Shown: piece after piece, positions 9,254 through 18,687 of the stretch
Layout of the letters: each line of letters opens with the position of its first letter
How positions within the stretch are numbered: position 1 is the stretch's first letter
Notes under the pieces: model-generated
The model's input: only the letters and a program-made list of their open reading frames with translations
Told to the model about the DNA's origin: nothing
Databases searched by the model: none
Position numbers and translations under genes: made by a program
NCBI GenBank assembly: GCA_963727635.1
Contig: CAVSHP010000021.1
Coordinates: 62,001-126,000 of the forward strand
Length of the DNA stretch: 64,000 nucleotides
Direction: 5' to 3'
Origin: SZUA-36 sp963727635
Lineage (GTDB): Bacteria > Pseudomonadota > Gammaproteobacteria > Xanthomonadales > SZUA-36

Positions 9254-12090
9254 GCTGGCGGCTCCTGCTGCCTGTCTTCACGGCCGGCTTTGCGCTGCTG
9301 TTCAAGCTCGCCAACCCGGCACAGCGACTGCAGTTCGCAATAAGTGCTGCTGCATGTTTTCAGTCCGTGTTTCGGATCGACAGATGTTTCACCGGCCTGG
9401 AAACCGGTCATCAGAGCTTCCAGCACCTGCCGCCACTGCGTGATCGTATCCGGCAAATCGCGGCCGGCTTCCACCAGGTAGCGGGTGCTGTTGTTCTCTT
9501 TCGGTGGCAGGTCGGGTAACAGGCCTTCACGCCTGACCACACCCCGGTAAAGACAGCCGTCGTCACGGATGATGCCAAACGCCACGGCGGCCGGGGTTTT
9601 ATCAGCCGTGATGGCGTAAAGTGGCAACTGCGGGTTTTCAGGCCGTTCACCAAACCACTTCTTCGGGTCCTCAACGCCAGTCTTGTAATCGATGATGATT
9701 TCCTCATCGGGTAAAACCCGGTCGATGCGGTCGATCACCAGCTTGATGGTCTGGCCGTTGATTTCGGTTTGTAACTGTTTTTCAAAAGCGATCACCTCGA
9801 AGGCCTCGCGCTGCTTTTCGAGCGCCAGGTAAGCCATGACATGACGCTGGATGCGATCTGCTTCAACCTGGCGGAAAGCGGGGCGTTGCCTCAGGCCACG
9901 ATCGTCATCGGTGACAAAATCGACGTGCCTGCGGAGTCTTTCGCTGAGTGTTGCTTCATCAAGCGCCAATAATGCAGCCTGTGAGCGGGTTTCCTGCCAG
10001 AATAATTCCAGCACACGATGGACCATGCTGCCGTGCAGGGTCGCGCTGATGCCATCGACCGGTGTTTCCAGGCCGTCGGCACCCAGGCGGTTGCTGGCAA
10101 AGGCGCGGAACGGGCACAGGGCCTGGTGTTTGAGTATCGAACTGCCGCCACGCGCGGTCGGGTAAACAATCCGGCCGGGAGATTGCAGCGGTCCGGTCTG
10201 CGGTTTCTCCGCCATGGACACCACGCTGCGCCATGTCTGACCCTGCCAGGCGGGTGGTTCGTTGTGTGTTTCGATGCCATCGGTGCCGAGCAGCGGACTC
10301 GCTATCACGTCCTCGCCATCAAGCTGGCCCGGGTAGCTGAAAACGCAATCCGGCGCGGTTTCCAGCAGACGCCGTGTAATCGTGCGTGCGACATCGAGCT
10401 CACGCTGCGGGCTTGAGTTCGGTATACCGGCCGCACGCTGCAGCCGGCTGGGGATAAACGGGTTGGGCCTGGCGCTGGCCGGCCAGTTGCCGTTATGCAG
10501 GCCAAGCACCCACAGGTGGTCAAAACGCAGGCCGTTGACTTCGTACACACCCAGGACCTGGATCGGCACTTCCGGTGAACGTGGCTGGAAAATTTTGTCC
10601 CGGCAAATCTGTTTCAATTGGCCGATCGCCACGCCGCGTTCGAGACCGGGGTCGGTGGCATCCAGCGAGGCCAGTTCCCGCAAGGCGTCGCGCCAGTCCT
10701 GTAACGCCTGCCAGTCATACCCCTGCTCTTCAGTTGTTGACGGCGGGAGTTCCTCCTCCAGTGGCCAGCCGAGACTCATCAGCAAACGGTCAAAGGTCTC
10801 GGCCCATTCAGAGGCCGGGCGTTTACCCCTGGATTCGTTTTCAAACCGCTTCAGGACCGCGAGCACGGCGCTCAACTGCGGGCAGTTCCAGACCTGCGGC
10901 GTCTGCTGTTCGGGAGGTAGTGCCTCACCGTTGCGGTCCCAGGTTCTGATCTCTTCGGCGCGCCAGATCAATTCGCTCAGTTTCACCTGGCGCGGGTAGT
11001 TGTCGCGCAGGCATTTTTCCAGCAGCGCCCGCTGGTTTCTTTCGTTATACGCACCTCGCAGCCAGGGTGACCTGAGCACACGGCCGATCGCCTGGATGTC
11101 GATACGTCTGTCCAGTAATTTCAGTATGTCAAAAGCAGTTTCGATCATCGGCACCCTGGCCAGCGGTATACCCATGGAGATATTCCATGGTTTTGCGTAA
11201 CCGTCGGACCGGTCATAACCGGGACAAAGAATTTCTTCCAGCTGACGGTCAACTTCCGCCCGTCTGTTCTGTAGTTCGGGCACCACGATACCGATCGCAG
11301 ACGACGGTTCCGCCTCATACCAGTAACGCACCCAGCGCGCCATCTGCTGAAGTTCGTGCTTGCTGTCCCTGTATTTCCACAGCACGGCTTTGTCCTGCCG
11401 TGGCGCTATCTTCACCCGGCAAAGCGTGTTGCCGTTTTCAAGCAGCGCCGACAGCAAACCTGCACGGGCCGGCGTGAATTCGTCAAAACCCAGCAGGTTA
11501 ATGGTTTCCGAAGCGGCTAACAGGCCGTCTTTCAGCGCATCGCAAAGTGGCGCCAGGCGGTCTTCCGGACTGATCCAGTGGCCACTATCGCAACGTTTTT
11601 CAAAGGCCCTGTTCCACTGGTAAAAGGCGGCGTGGTTTTCGTTTTCGCCGCTGAACCACGACGGGTCTTTCAGATCGAGCTGCCATTCCACGACCAGCTT
11701 GCGGGTTTCACGTAACTGGCCGGCAAGCGATTCCGGGCGCAGCAGGGAATGCGCAAGCGTTGCGTTTTTCAGGGTGCTCTCCCACAGGCTGAGCAGCTGC
11801 CGTGGGCCGGGGACGGCGCGTCCTGTTCCGGGGCAGCCCCGCAGGCTGGCTATTTCCCAGAGCCTGTCCATCCAGGCGTTCCAGGAAATGATCACGGGGC
11901 TTTGCCATTGGCGGTCGCCCCGCGCGGCGCGCCACTGGTTGTACCTGTGTTTAGATACGCGTGCCAGCCGGCTGTTGCCGGTGACCAGCATTTGACCGGC
12001 CATGAGCCGTGTGAAAAGTTCCTCGTGTTCGAGTGTTTGAGCCGAATGAACTGATATTTGCGTCAAATTGGCGCCGCGTGCGTTTGTCAT
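9250..12090 (-). CDS. AddB-like PD-(D/E)XK nuclease (TIGR03623 'probable DNA repair protein')
   Basis: 946 aa, partner of the AddA-like helicase with a 4-bp ATGA overlap. The N-terminal half is a degenerate UvrD-like fold without Walker A, with ILGVYEVNGLRFDHLWVLGL-like strands in the middle. The C-terminal third is a nuclease: LVIDRIDRVLPDEEIIIDYK puts catalytic Asp801 and Lys803 near residue 800. Cys659 (ALCPFRAF) plus Cys913, Cys918 and Cys924 (CSSTYCELQSLC) match the split four-cysteine [4Fe-4S] clamp known around AddB-type nuclease domains. The family replaces RecBCD in many proteobacteria; an exact role in Chi recognition cannot be read from sequence. The gene is intact. Confidence 0.85.
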   Translation of the reverse strand: MTNARGANLTQISVHSAQTLEHEELFTRLMAGQMLVTGNSRLARVSKHRYNQWRAARGDRQWQSPVIISWNAWMDRLWEIASLRGCPGTGRAVPGPRQLLSLWESTLKNATLAHSLLRPESLAGQLRETRKLVVEWQLDLKDPSWFSGENENHAAFYQWNRAFEKRCDSGHWISPEDRLAPLCDALKDGLLAASETINLLGFDEFTPARAGLLSALLENGNTLCRVKIAPRQDKAVLWKYRDSKHELQQMARWVRYWYEAEPSSAIGIVVPELQNRRAEVDRQLEEILCPGYDRSDGYAKPWNISMGIPLARVPMIETAFDILKLLDRRIDIQAIGRVLRSPWLRGAYNERNQRALLEKCLRDNYPRQVKLSELIWRAEEIRTWDRNGEALPPEQQTPQVWNCPQLSAVLAVLKRFENESRGKRPASEWAETFDRLLMSLGWPLEEELPPSTTEEQGYDWQALQDWRDALRELASLDATDPGLERGVAIGQLKQICRDKIFQPRSPEVPIQVLGVYEVNGLRFDHLWVLGLHNGNWPASARPNPFIPSRLQRAAGIPNSSPQRELDVARTITRRLLETAPDCVFSYPGQLDGEDVIASPLLGTDGIETHNEPPAWQGQTWRSVVSMAEKPQTGPLQSPGRIVYPTARGGSSILKHQALCPFRAFASNRLGADGLETPVDGISATLHGSMVHRVLELFWQETRSQAALLALDEATLSERLRRHVDFVTDDDRGLRQRPAFRQVEADRIQRHVMAYLALEKQREAFEVIAFEKQLQTEINGQTIKLVIDRIDRVLPDEEIIIDYKTGVEDPKKWFGERPENPQLPLYAITADKTPAAVAFGIIRDDGCLYRGVVRREGLLPDLPPKENNSTRYLVEAGRDLPDTITQWRQVLEALMTGFQAGETSVDPKHGLKTCSSTYCELQSLCRVGELEQQRKAGREDRQQEPPA

Positions 12091-12246
12091 GGGCCTATCA
12101 TACTAATAGATTTCTCAAAAGCTGAGATTGTTTTATGAAAATATTACAAGCAGGCCGGTGTTTGACGGATTAAGACCTGTCTGCCATGCATAGAGGAACT
12201 ACAAGGGCATTTTCGAGGTCTAGGAGATAGAGCGTAAGTATTTGAA

Positions 12247-13395
12247 ATGAAGCGAATAAATGACATTGTCATGCATCCTTTATCAGCTGGTCTCAAATGG
12301 CTGCTGCTGGCCGGGGTTTTGACGCTCGGTGCATGTAGCACACTGCAGACAAGACAGGTTACACCACCTCCCTTGCTGCACGCAGGACCGGAGGTACAGG
12401 TCGACGACGTCGATGTGCTGAAGCTTTCTCCCGAGATGGAAGAATTCCTCAAACATTACGCTTACAAATACCAGAACCCGCAAACCCGCCTGGAGTTGCT
12501 GACCCTGGCTGTTACCAGTTCCGGTATTTTGAATTTTCAGTACGATGTGAGTCGCACGCTGACCGCTGCGGAGGCCTTCAAAGCGCGTGGCGGAAACTGT
12601 ATCGCCTTTGCCAACATGATGATCTCGCTGGCCCGCGCGGCCGGTCTGGATGCGCGCTACCAGGAGGTGTCCATCCGTCCGGAGTGGTCCGATTATGAAG
12701 ATGATACGGTGTTACTTTTCAACCATGTCAATGTTGTGATCGAGAACCCGCACATGACCTGGGTTGTCGATGTCAGTGGTCTCAAATTCCATCCGACCGA
12801 ACGTCGCAGAATCATCAACGACAGCTACGCCAAGGCCCTCTACCTGAACAATATTGCCGTTGAGTCGTTGCTGGTAAACGATTTGCCAACAGCCTATGCC
12901 TATATGCGCCGCGCCATTGAAAGTGATGCAACGGCGACCGACCCGTGGGTCAACCTCGGTGTACTCTATGGCCGCAACAATCAACTCGATGATGCGGTGT
13001 TTGCCTTTAACCAGGCCCTCAAAATCGACCCGGCCGAACATTCGGCGATGAGCAACCTCTACGAGGTTTACATCGAGCAGGGAAAAATCGACCTCGCGGA
13101 GGAAATCCAGGCGCGGGTTGAACGGTATCGGCGTAGTAACCCCTACTACCTGTTGAAGCTGAGTGACGAGGCGCTCGAAAACAAGCGTTACCAGGAGTCT
13201 ATCGACCTGCTGCAAGCGGCAATCAAAAAGAAGGATGACGATTATAAACTGCACTTTGCATTGGCCAGGACACAGTATTTGTCCGGCGAAATTGCGGCGG
13301 CTGAACACAGCCTGCTGCGGGTGCGGGAACTTGCCCCAAAAGATATGGTGGCCTACTACGAACGGCCACTGAAAGAGTTGCTCGCCGAGCACTAA
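12247..13395 (+). CDS. Lipoprotein with transglutaminase-like and TPR domains
   Basis: 382 aa. A lipobox LTLGAC (lipidated Cys30) follows a hydrophobic signal, so it should be anchored in a membrane facing the periplasm. Residues about 100-180 form a transglutaminase-like core with Cys118 (GGNCIAFANM), His160 (LLFNHVNV) and Asp175 (WVVDVSG) in the right order for a catalytic triad. From about 200 on there are four or more TPR units (DPWVNLGVLYGRNNQ, then AFNQALKIDP). Similar proteins are common but uncharacterised; protein cross-linking or protease-like activity is possible. It is separated by a 157-bp gap from the divergently oriented AddB-like gene, and followed about 100 bp later by the MgtC/DUF4010 gene. 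The first ATG at 12247 is used; Met9 is an alternative. Confidence 0.75.
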   Translation: MKRINDIVMHPLSAGLKWLLLAGVLTLGACSTLQTRQVTPPPLLHAGPEVQVDDVDVLKLSPEMEEFLKHYAYKYQNPQTRLELLTLAVTSSGILNFQYDVSRTLTAAEAFKARGGNCIAFANMMISLARAAGLDARYQEVSIRPEWSDYEDDTVLLFNHVNVVIENPHMTWVVDVSGLKFHPTERRRIINDSYAKALYLNNIAVESLLVNDLPTAYAYMRRAIESDATATDPWVNLGVLYGRNNQLDDAVFAFNQALKIDPAEHSAMSNLYEVYIEQGKIDLAEEIQARVERYRRSNPYYLLKLSDEALENKRYQESIDLLQAAIKKKDDDYKLHFALARTQYLSGEIAAAEHSLLRVRELAPKDMVAYYERPLKELLAEH

Positions 13396-13496
13396 GCCTG
13401 TCCAGGTTCAGCTTATCGATGATGGCTGACCAAGCCGCGATAGGCGTAGAATGGACGCCATGACATTCCGCTTTCTTGCGCAGGGAAGTGACTGAC

Positions 13497-14760
13497 ATGG
13501 GTGAGTTGTTCAATCTTGCGATTTTTCCGCCTCTGCTGAAGCAGTTCGTCATCACCATTGCCCTGAGTTTCATTGTCGGCCTGGAACTGCACAGTTACCG
13601 CCGCGCGAATCACCAGGATCTTGGTTTCGGCACCACACGCACGTTTACCCTGATCGGCGTCCTCGGGTTTGTGCTTTACCTGGTCGATGATCATCTCCGG
13701 GCCTGGCTTATTGGCATGCTGGGTTTGGTCGCATTTTTGGCGATCTATTATCACAAGCGGGCCAGTGAGGGGGTGTATTCCCTGTTAAGCCCGGTGGTTG
13801 GCCTGCTGACCTATATCATCGCAGCGGTGGTGATTCGATCTCCTGACTGGTTCACGATCCTGGTGGTGGTGACGGTTTTATTGATGTTGAGTGCAAAACC
13901 CGGTATCCGCCGATTCTCCGACGCGTTCCACGAAGCGGAGATGTTCACTTTCGCCAAGTTCCTGATCATGGCCGGCGTGGTTTTACCCCTGCTGCCGGAC
14001 AGCCAGATCTCACCGCTGGTCACGGTCACCTATTACCAGGTCTGGGTGGCGCTGCTGGTGGTTTCCGGTCTTTCCTATGTCAGCTACCTGGCGCAGACCT
14101 ATGTTTTCAAGGAAAAGGGGCTGTTGCTGACAGGTTTGCTGGGCGGGCTGTATTCGAGCACCGCGACCACCATCGTCCTCGGCCGCAGGGCAAAGGAAAT
14201 GGCGCCCACACCACAGGTTACCCAGGCGATCATCCTGGCGACCGCGATGATGTACCTGCGTCTTTTGCTACTGCTGCTGTTCATCGGACATTTCGATGCC
14301 GCGCTGCAGTTGACCAGGGCCGTTTCTCGTCTTCATGGCCGCCTCGCTGGTGGCGGCATGGCTGGCCGGGCGAATGCCGGTGGCCGTCAGGGTCAAGGTG
14401 GACAATCTGCCGCTCAGTCATCCGCTGGAATTCAAGACGGCGTTGATTTTCTCGATTTTATTCGTCGTGTTTGCCGCGGTCAGTTCCGTGGTCATCAGCC
14501 GCTATGGAAACGAGGGTTTACAAATCCTGTCATTCGTCGTCGGCCTGACGGATATCGACCCCTTCATTCTTTCCCTGCTGGGAGGGACGTACCACATCAG
14601 TGAGGCGCAAATCATTACCGCCATCGTCACGGCCACGGGCAGTAATAACCTGGTCAAGGCCGTTTATGCCCTGGTGCTCGGACATAACCGTTACAGCCTC
14701 GCGGCAGCGGCGTGGTTGCTGCTGCTGTTTGCCGCTTCCATGGCTTATGTCTTCTATTGA
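13497..14760 (+). CDS. MgtC/SapB-DUF4010 family membrane protein (frame-broken)
   Basis: About 420 aa when read through one frame break. The N-terminal half has FIVGLELHSYRR and successive membrane helices typical of MgtC/SapB N-domains; the C-terminal half is DUF4010 (GLLGGLYSSTATTIVLGRRA, later GLTDIDPFILSLLG and SNNLVKAVYAL). The first frame runs out after LQLTR; at the GGG run near 14314-14324 one base out of register restores PFLVFMAASLVAAWLAG, and the frame then continues to 14760. Substrate is unknown; MgtC relatives act in magnesium limitation and membrane energetics. Start ATG 13497 has GGAAG nine bases upstream. Convergent with the CLC gene. Confidence 0.75.
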
Positions 14761-14829
14761 GTCCGGCAGCAGGCCATATCCATCAACCCCGGGTCACGGC
14801 ATGGCCGATGACCATGCAGGATTGGCCGT

Positions 14830-16614
14830 TCAATTTCCTGGTTTTGGGCGAAACGCCAGGCTCTCGGCAACCGATTCCGCGATATCGTCATTGGTGATGT
14901 AACCGAGAAGGTCACTTGCCCGCGGGATGCGGTGTTGTTCCTTGACCACCAGGGCCAGCTTGTTGCCCCTGCGCGACATCCGTCTTATCACGTCAAACAT
15001 GACGTCCTTTTCACGCGCAATGATGAAATTGTGATCGGACAGGTCATCAAGCATCAGTTCCGAGGAGCCTGCTTTGCCCGCGAGGCGTTGTGCCTCGTCG
15101 ACAGAAACCAGACCGGTTATCCGCTGGCCGTGGGTTATCACCACGTGCCGGGCTGACTGGGGTTGTGCGCTGGTTGCATCGTTGAACTCGGCCAGGGTCA
15201 TATCTGCCGGATAAACTGAAAGCACCTGGTTCATGATATTCCTGGCACGTTTGACCAGGAACATGTGTGAATGCAACGTCGTTGGAATGTGGATGCCCCG
15301 GCGTGTCAGCTTCAGTGTGTAAATATTGTCCACCATGATGGTCCGGCGTACGCCCTGGGCCATGGCCACGGCCAGGATCATGGGCAAGACGATGTCGTAA
15401 TCACGGGTCATCTCGAAAATCATCACGATGGCGGTCATCGCGGCGCCGGTGCTGCTGGCCACCATGGCGGCCATACCCACCATCGCAAAACTCGGAATGA
15501 CGCTGGCCTCGGATGGGAACCAGACACCGTAAAAAGCCCCAAACGCACCACCCAGCGTGGCGCCAAGGAATAAGGCGGGGGAGAAGACACCGCCCGAAGC
15601 GCCCGAACCCAGGGTGATCGAAGTGGCAAAAAGTTTGGCCGCAAACAGCAACAATAAAATTGCCCCGACCGCCAGTTTGCTGTCCATGATGGCCTGGATG
15701 GTGGAATAACCCACGCCTTCGACATGGTAATGACCAAGGGTCAGCAGCAGGCTGTAGAACAGCGTTCCGAGGATGGCCATACCCAGCATGTGACGCAGGT
15801 ACTCATTTTTTACCAGGCCTTCAAAGCGGTCCTCCATCCAGTAAACGCTGTGGACGTAAAGTGCGGCAGCCACGCCGGTGAACGCGCCCAGCACGGTGAA
15901 CGCCGCAAGTGACAGCAGCGAGGGATCCAGGCCGTGCAAGGTGACCGGCAGCAGAAACGCGGGCTGGTCGCCCAAATACATTTTGCCGATGAAAGTCGCA
16001 GTGCCGGTGGCGATGGCCACGGGCATGAAGGTGCGCACGCTGACTTCGGGCATCATCAGCTCCACCGAGAACAGCACGGCGCCCAGCGGCGTGTTGAAGG
16101 TGGCGGCGATACCACCACCGGCGCCCGCCGCAACCAGCGTGATGCGTTGCCAGGGTACAAGCCGGCTCCAACCGCCAATGGTGGAGGCTATCGCTGAACC
16201 GATCTGCACGATCGGACCTTCGCGGCCCACGGCGGCGCCGGTACCAATGGATATGGCCGAAGCCAGGGACTTGACGATGACCACGACCGGCCGGATTTGT
16301 CCGCCATGGTGGTAGACGGCATTCATGACCTCCGGCACGCCGTGTCCACGGGCTTCGGGTGCAAAATTTTTCACCAGGAATGTCACGATCACCGCACCGG
16401 CCACCGGCACCAGGATGATAAATGCCCCCAGCGGACTGGGCTCCGTGAATACGTTCGCGTCATAAATCACGGACCATTTTCCAAGGAAGGCGACGTTATG
16501 GATCAGACCGATCAGACCGCGGAAAGCGACCGCGCCGTAACCCGTGGCGACACCAATTATCAGGGCCAGGATCGACAAACGGGGGAGACTGATTTCTATC
16601 TTGTTTTTATGCAT
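14830..16614 (-). CDS. CLC-type chloride channel/antiporter with CBS domains
   Basis: 594 aa. The CLC signatures are GHGVPE (90-95), GREGP (130-134, with Glu132 equivalent to the gating glutamate of E. coli ClcA) and GGVFSPALFLGA (about 330-345). The C-terminal part from about residue 440 is cytoplasmic and looks like a pair of CBS domains (VSVYPADMTLAEF, HVVITHGQRITGLV, later KDVMFDVIRRMSRRG), which in this family sense nucleotides. Retention of the gating Glu is compatible with a Cl-/H+ exchanger. The start lies 3 bp after the stop of the HyfI-like gene, so it is probably the last gene of that operon, an unexpected companion for a proton-pumping complex. Confidence 0.85.
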   Translation of the reverse strand: MHKNKIEISLPRLSILALIIGVATGYGAVAFRGLIGLIHNVAFLGKWSVIYDANVFTEPSPLGAFIILVPVAGAVIVTFLVKNFAPEARGHGVPEVMNAVYHHGGQIRPVVVIVKSLASAISIGTGAAVGREGPIVQIGSAIASTIGGWSRLVPWQRITLVAAGAGGGIAATFNTPLGAVLFSVELMMPEVSVRTFMPVAIATGTATFIGKMYLGDQPAFLLPVTLHGLDPSLLSLAAFTVLGAFTGVAAALYVHSVYWMEDRFEGLVKNEYLRHMLGMAILGTLFYSLLLTLGHYHVEGVGYSTIQAIMDSKLAVGAILLLLFAAKLFATSITLGSGASGGVFSPALFLGATLGGAFGAFYGVWFPSEASVIPSFAMVGMAAMVASSTGAAMTAIVMIFEMTRDYDIVLPMILAVAMAQGVRRTIMVDNIYTLKLTRRGIHIPTTLHSHMFLVKRARNIMNQVLSVYPADMTLAEFNDATSAQPQSARHVVITHGQRITGLVSVDEAQRLAGKAGSSELMLDDLSDHNFIIAREKDVMFDVIRRMSRRGNKLALVVKEQHRIPRASDLLGYITNDDIAESVAESLAFRPKPGN

Positions 16615-16617
16615 ACG

Positions 16618-17142
16618 TTATTTTTCCAACGTTGCAGTCAACAGGGTCAGAAGCCCCCGCAGCAGTTCGGTGGGGCTGGGCGGGCAGCCTGCAATGTGCA
16701 GGTCGACCGGTATGACCGCTGCAACGCCGCCTTCCACGCAGGCGTAACTTTGTGCGAACAGCCCGCCGTTCAGGGCACAGACGCCTGCGGTTACCACCCA
16801 TTTTGGTGCGGGCATCGCCTGGTAGGTTCGCTCCAGCGCCACACGCATTGACTTTGTCATCGGCCCCGTCGCCAGCAGCACATCGGCATGCCTGGGTGAT
16901 GCAACAAAATTGATGCCGAAGCGATCGAGCGCATAGACCGGATTGTTCAGCGCATTGATCTCCAGTTCACAGGCATTGCATGAACCGGCATCGACCTGGC
17001 GGATGGCGAGGCTGCGCCCCAGGCGTGCTTTTGAGAGACGCTCCAACTGCTTTGCCAATGCGCTGACCTCGGCTGCGTCGGGCAACGGCGGCGGCTCGCT
17101 GACGGTGCGGCTTAGCAGGTTTTTAAACAGTGTCTTGCGCAT
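16618..17142 (-). CDS. hyfI: HyfI/NuoB-like iron-sulfur subunit
   Basis: 174 aa from the ATG at 17142; the open frame runs further upstream but overlaps the HyfG-like gene out of frame. The four ligands of the proximal [4Fe-4S] cluster are present: Cys55 and Cys58 (GSCNACELEINAL), Cys122 (TAGVCALNGG) and Cys153 (AGCPPSPTELL). This is the small subunit of group 4 [NiFe] hydrogenases and the NuoB subunit of complex I. It follows the large-subunit gene with an 8-bp gap. The intact cluster motif contrasts with the altered active-site motifs of the large subunit, suggesting an electron-transfer role is retained. Confidence 0.85.
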   Translation of the reverse strand: MRKTLFKNLLSRTVSEPPPLPDAAEVSALAKQLERLSKARLGRSLAIRQVDAGSCNACELEINALNNPVYALDRFGINFVASPRHADVLLATGPMTKSMRVALERTYQAMPAPKWVVTAGVCALNGGLFAQSYACVEGGVAAVIPVDLHIAGCPPSPTELLRGLLTLLTATLEK

Positions 17143-17150
17143 TGAAATAC

Positions 17151-18678
17151 CTACAGGTCGTGGCCGGAATAGGAACAGTTGAACGACTTGTTGCAGAGTG
17201 GGAAGTCGGCGACGATATTGTCCATGATTGCAACTTCCAGCAGCGGCCATTGAAACCATGAAGGATCTCGCAGGTGGCAGCGCCTGATCCGGCCCAGCCC
17301 GTCGATGTCCACCCATACCAGGATATCGCCGCGAAAGCCTTCCCCTAGGGCAAGGCCTTCTCCAGCGTCATCATGAATATCAATTTCACAGCGGATGGTC
17401 AAGTCAGCAGGCAATTGCCCGAGGATCTGCTCAAGCAGGCCGAGCGACTGGACGATCTCATCAAAACGCACCCAGACGCGTGAATTCACGTCACCCTTGG
17501 TGCGCACCGGCACGTCGAATACCAACTTTTCATAAGGTGCATATGGCAGGTTTTTGCGTGTGTCAAAATTCCGCCCCGAAGCGCGGCCGATAAAACCACC
17601 ACATGCAAATTGCTGCACCAGGGCACTGCCGACGATACCGGTGCTGACGGTGCGGTCCTCCAGCGAGGTCGTGTTGTCATACAACTCGAGCAGACCCGGC
17701 AACTGGTCACGTATGAGCCTGATCAGTTCGCTGACATCCTGCACGCCGCCGTCATCGATATCGATACTGACGCCACCCGGCACGACCCGGTCCATCATCA
17801 ACCGGTGGCCAAAAACCTTGTCGCTGGTGCGCAGGACCTGTTCACGCAACACCCCGCATTGGGCATGCATCAACGTGAATGCCGCATCATTGCAGATGGC
17901 GCCGACGTCACCGAGGTGATTGGCAAGACGCTCCAGTTCCGCCATCAGCGCGCGCAGCCACAGTGCACGGTCCGGTACGCTGAGCCCCAGTGCCGCCTCA
18001 ACCGCGCGTGCGAAGGTCCAGGCATAAGCGACGGTGCTGTCTCCGCAGACACGGCCTGCGAGTCGGGCAGCCGTATCCAGATCGGATCCGGCCAGCAACT
18101 TCTCGACACCTTTGTGGGTGTAGCCCAGACGTTCTTCCAGACGCACCACCAGTTCGCCATTGGCCGTAAATCTGAAGTGACCCGGTTCGATAATCCCCGC
18201 GTGTACGGGTCCGACGGGTATCTGGTGCAGACTTTCACCTTCGGCCGCCAGGAATTCGTAGGCGATACCATCTGCGGCGCAGGCTTCAGCGGCGCCCAGG
18301 GGATACTGCACACCCCAGCGGCCATGGTCGAGCCAGGGCCGTGTATCGGTCAAACCTTCGGCCCTGAAACCAAACAGGTCTTCGATGGCGCGTTCCAGCC
18401 TGATGGCGGGAGAATGATACTGGCCGATGGATGGGAACCGGCCGTCGGGACAGGGCAATGAAAGTACGCCGACTGTGCTGCCTTCCGCGTTGCATAGCGC
18501 CAGGTGCACGGCGCTGGCATCGGCCCACAGACCCAGCATCGACAGCGAACCTTCCACCAGTTGCCGGGCAGCCAGTGCCCAGGTTCCGGCGTTGACGATC
18601 AGTGCGCGGCCACGGCCGCTGCCGGTCCACTTTTGTACCGCTGGCCAGGAGTGTGTTGAGTGATTCGGTCATTGACAT
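17151..18678 (-). CDS. hyfG: HyfG/NuoCD-like large subunit lacking full [NiFe] ligands
   Basis: Fusion of a NuoC-like N-terminal domain and a NuoD/hydrogenase large-subunit domain, about 508 aa. The continuous frame starts internally (18557), but MSMTESLNTLLAS at 18678 leads in once one base is corrected at the AAAA run near 18630-18637, giving a start 10 bp after the HyfF-like stop. Typical segments are GPVHAGIIEPGHFRF and GVSIDIDDGG. The [NiFe] motif L1 (R-x-C-G-x-C) reads RVCGDS (Cys at 18045-18047), and L2 (C-x-x-C) reads CSYSGHD (Cys at 17175-17177). In both, the second Cys, which would bridge Ni and Fe, is Ser. H2 activation is therefore unlikely; this resembles energy-converting hydrogenase-related (Ehr) complexes. 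Confidence 0.85.
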
Positions 18679-18687
18679 TGTCGCCGT

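Noticed and set aside
16618..18678. A functional formate hydrogenlyase or H2-evolving hydrogenase
   Set aside because: The bridging cysteines are replaced, and maturation and formate dehydrogenase genes are absent from the window.
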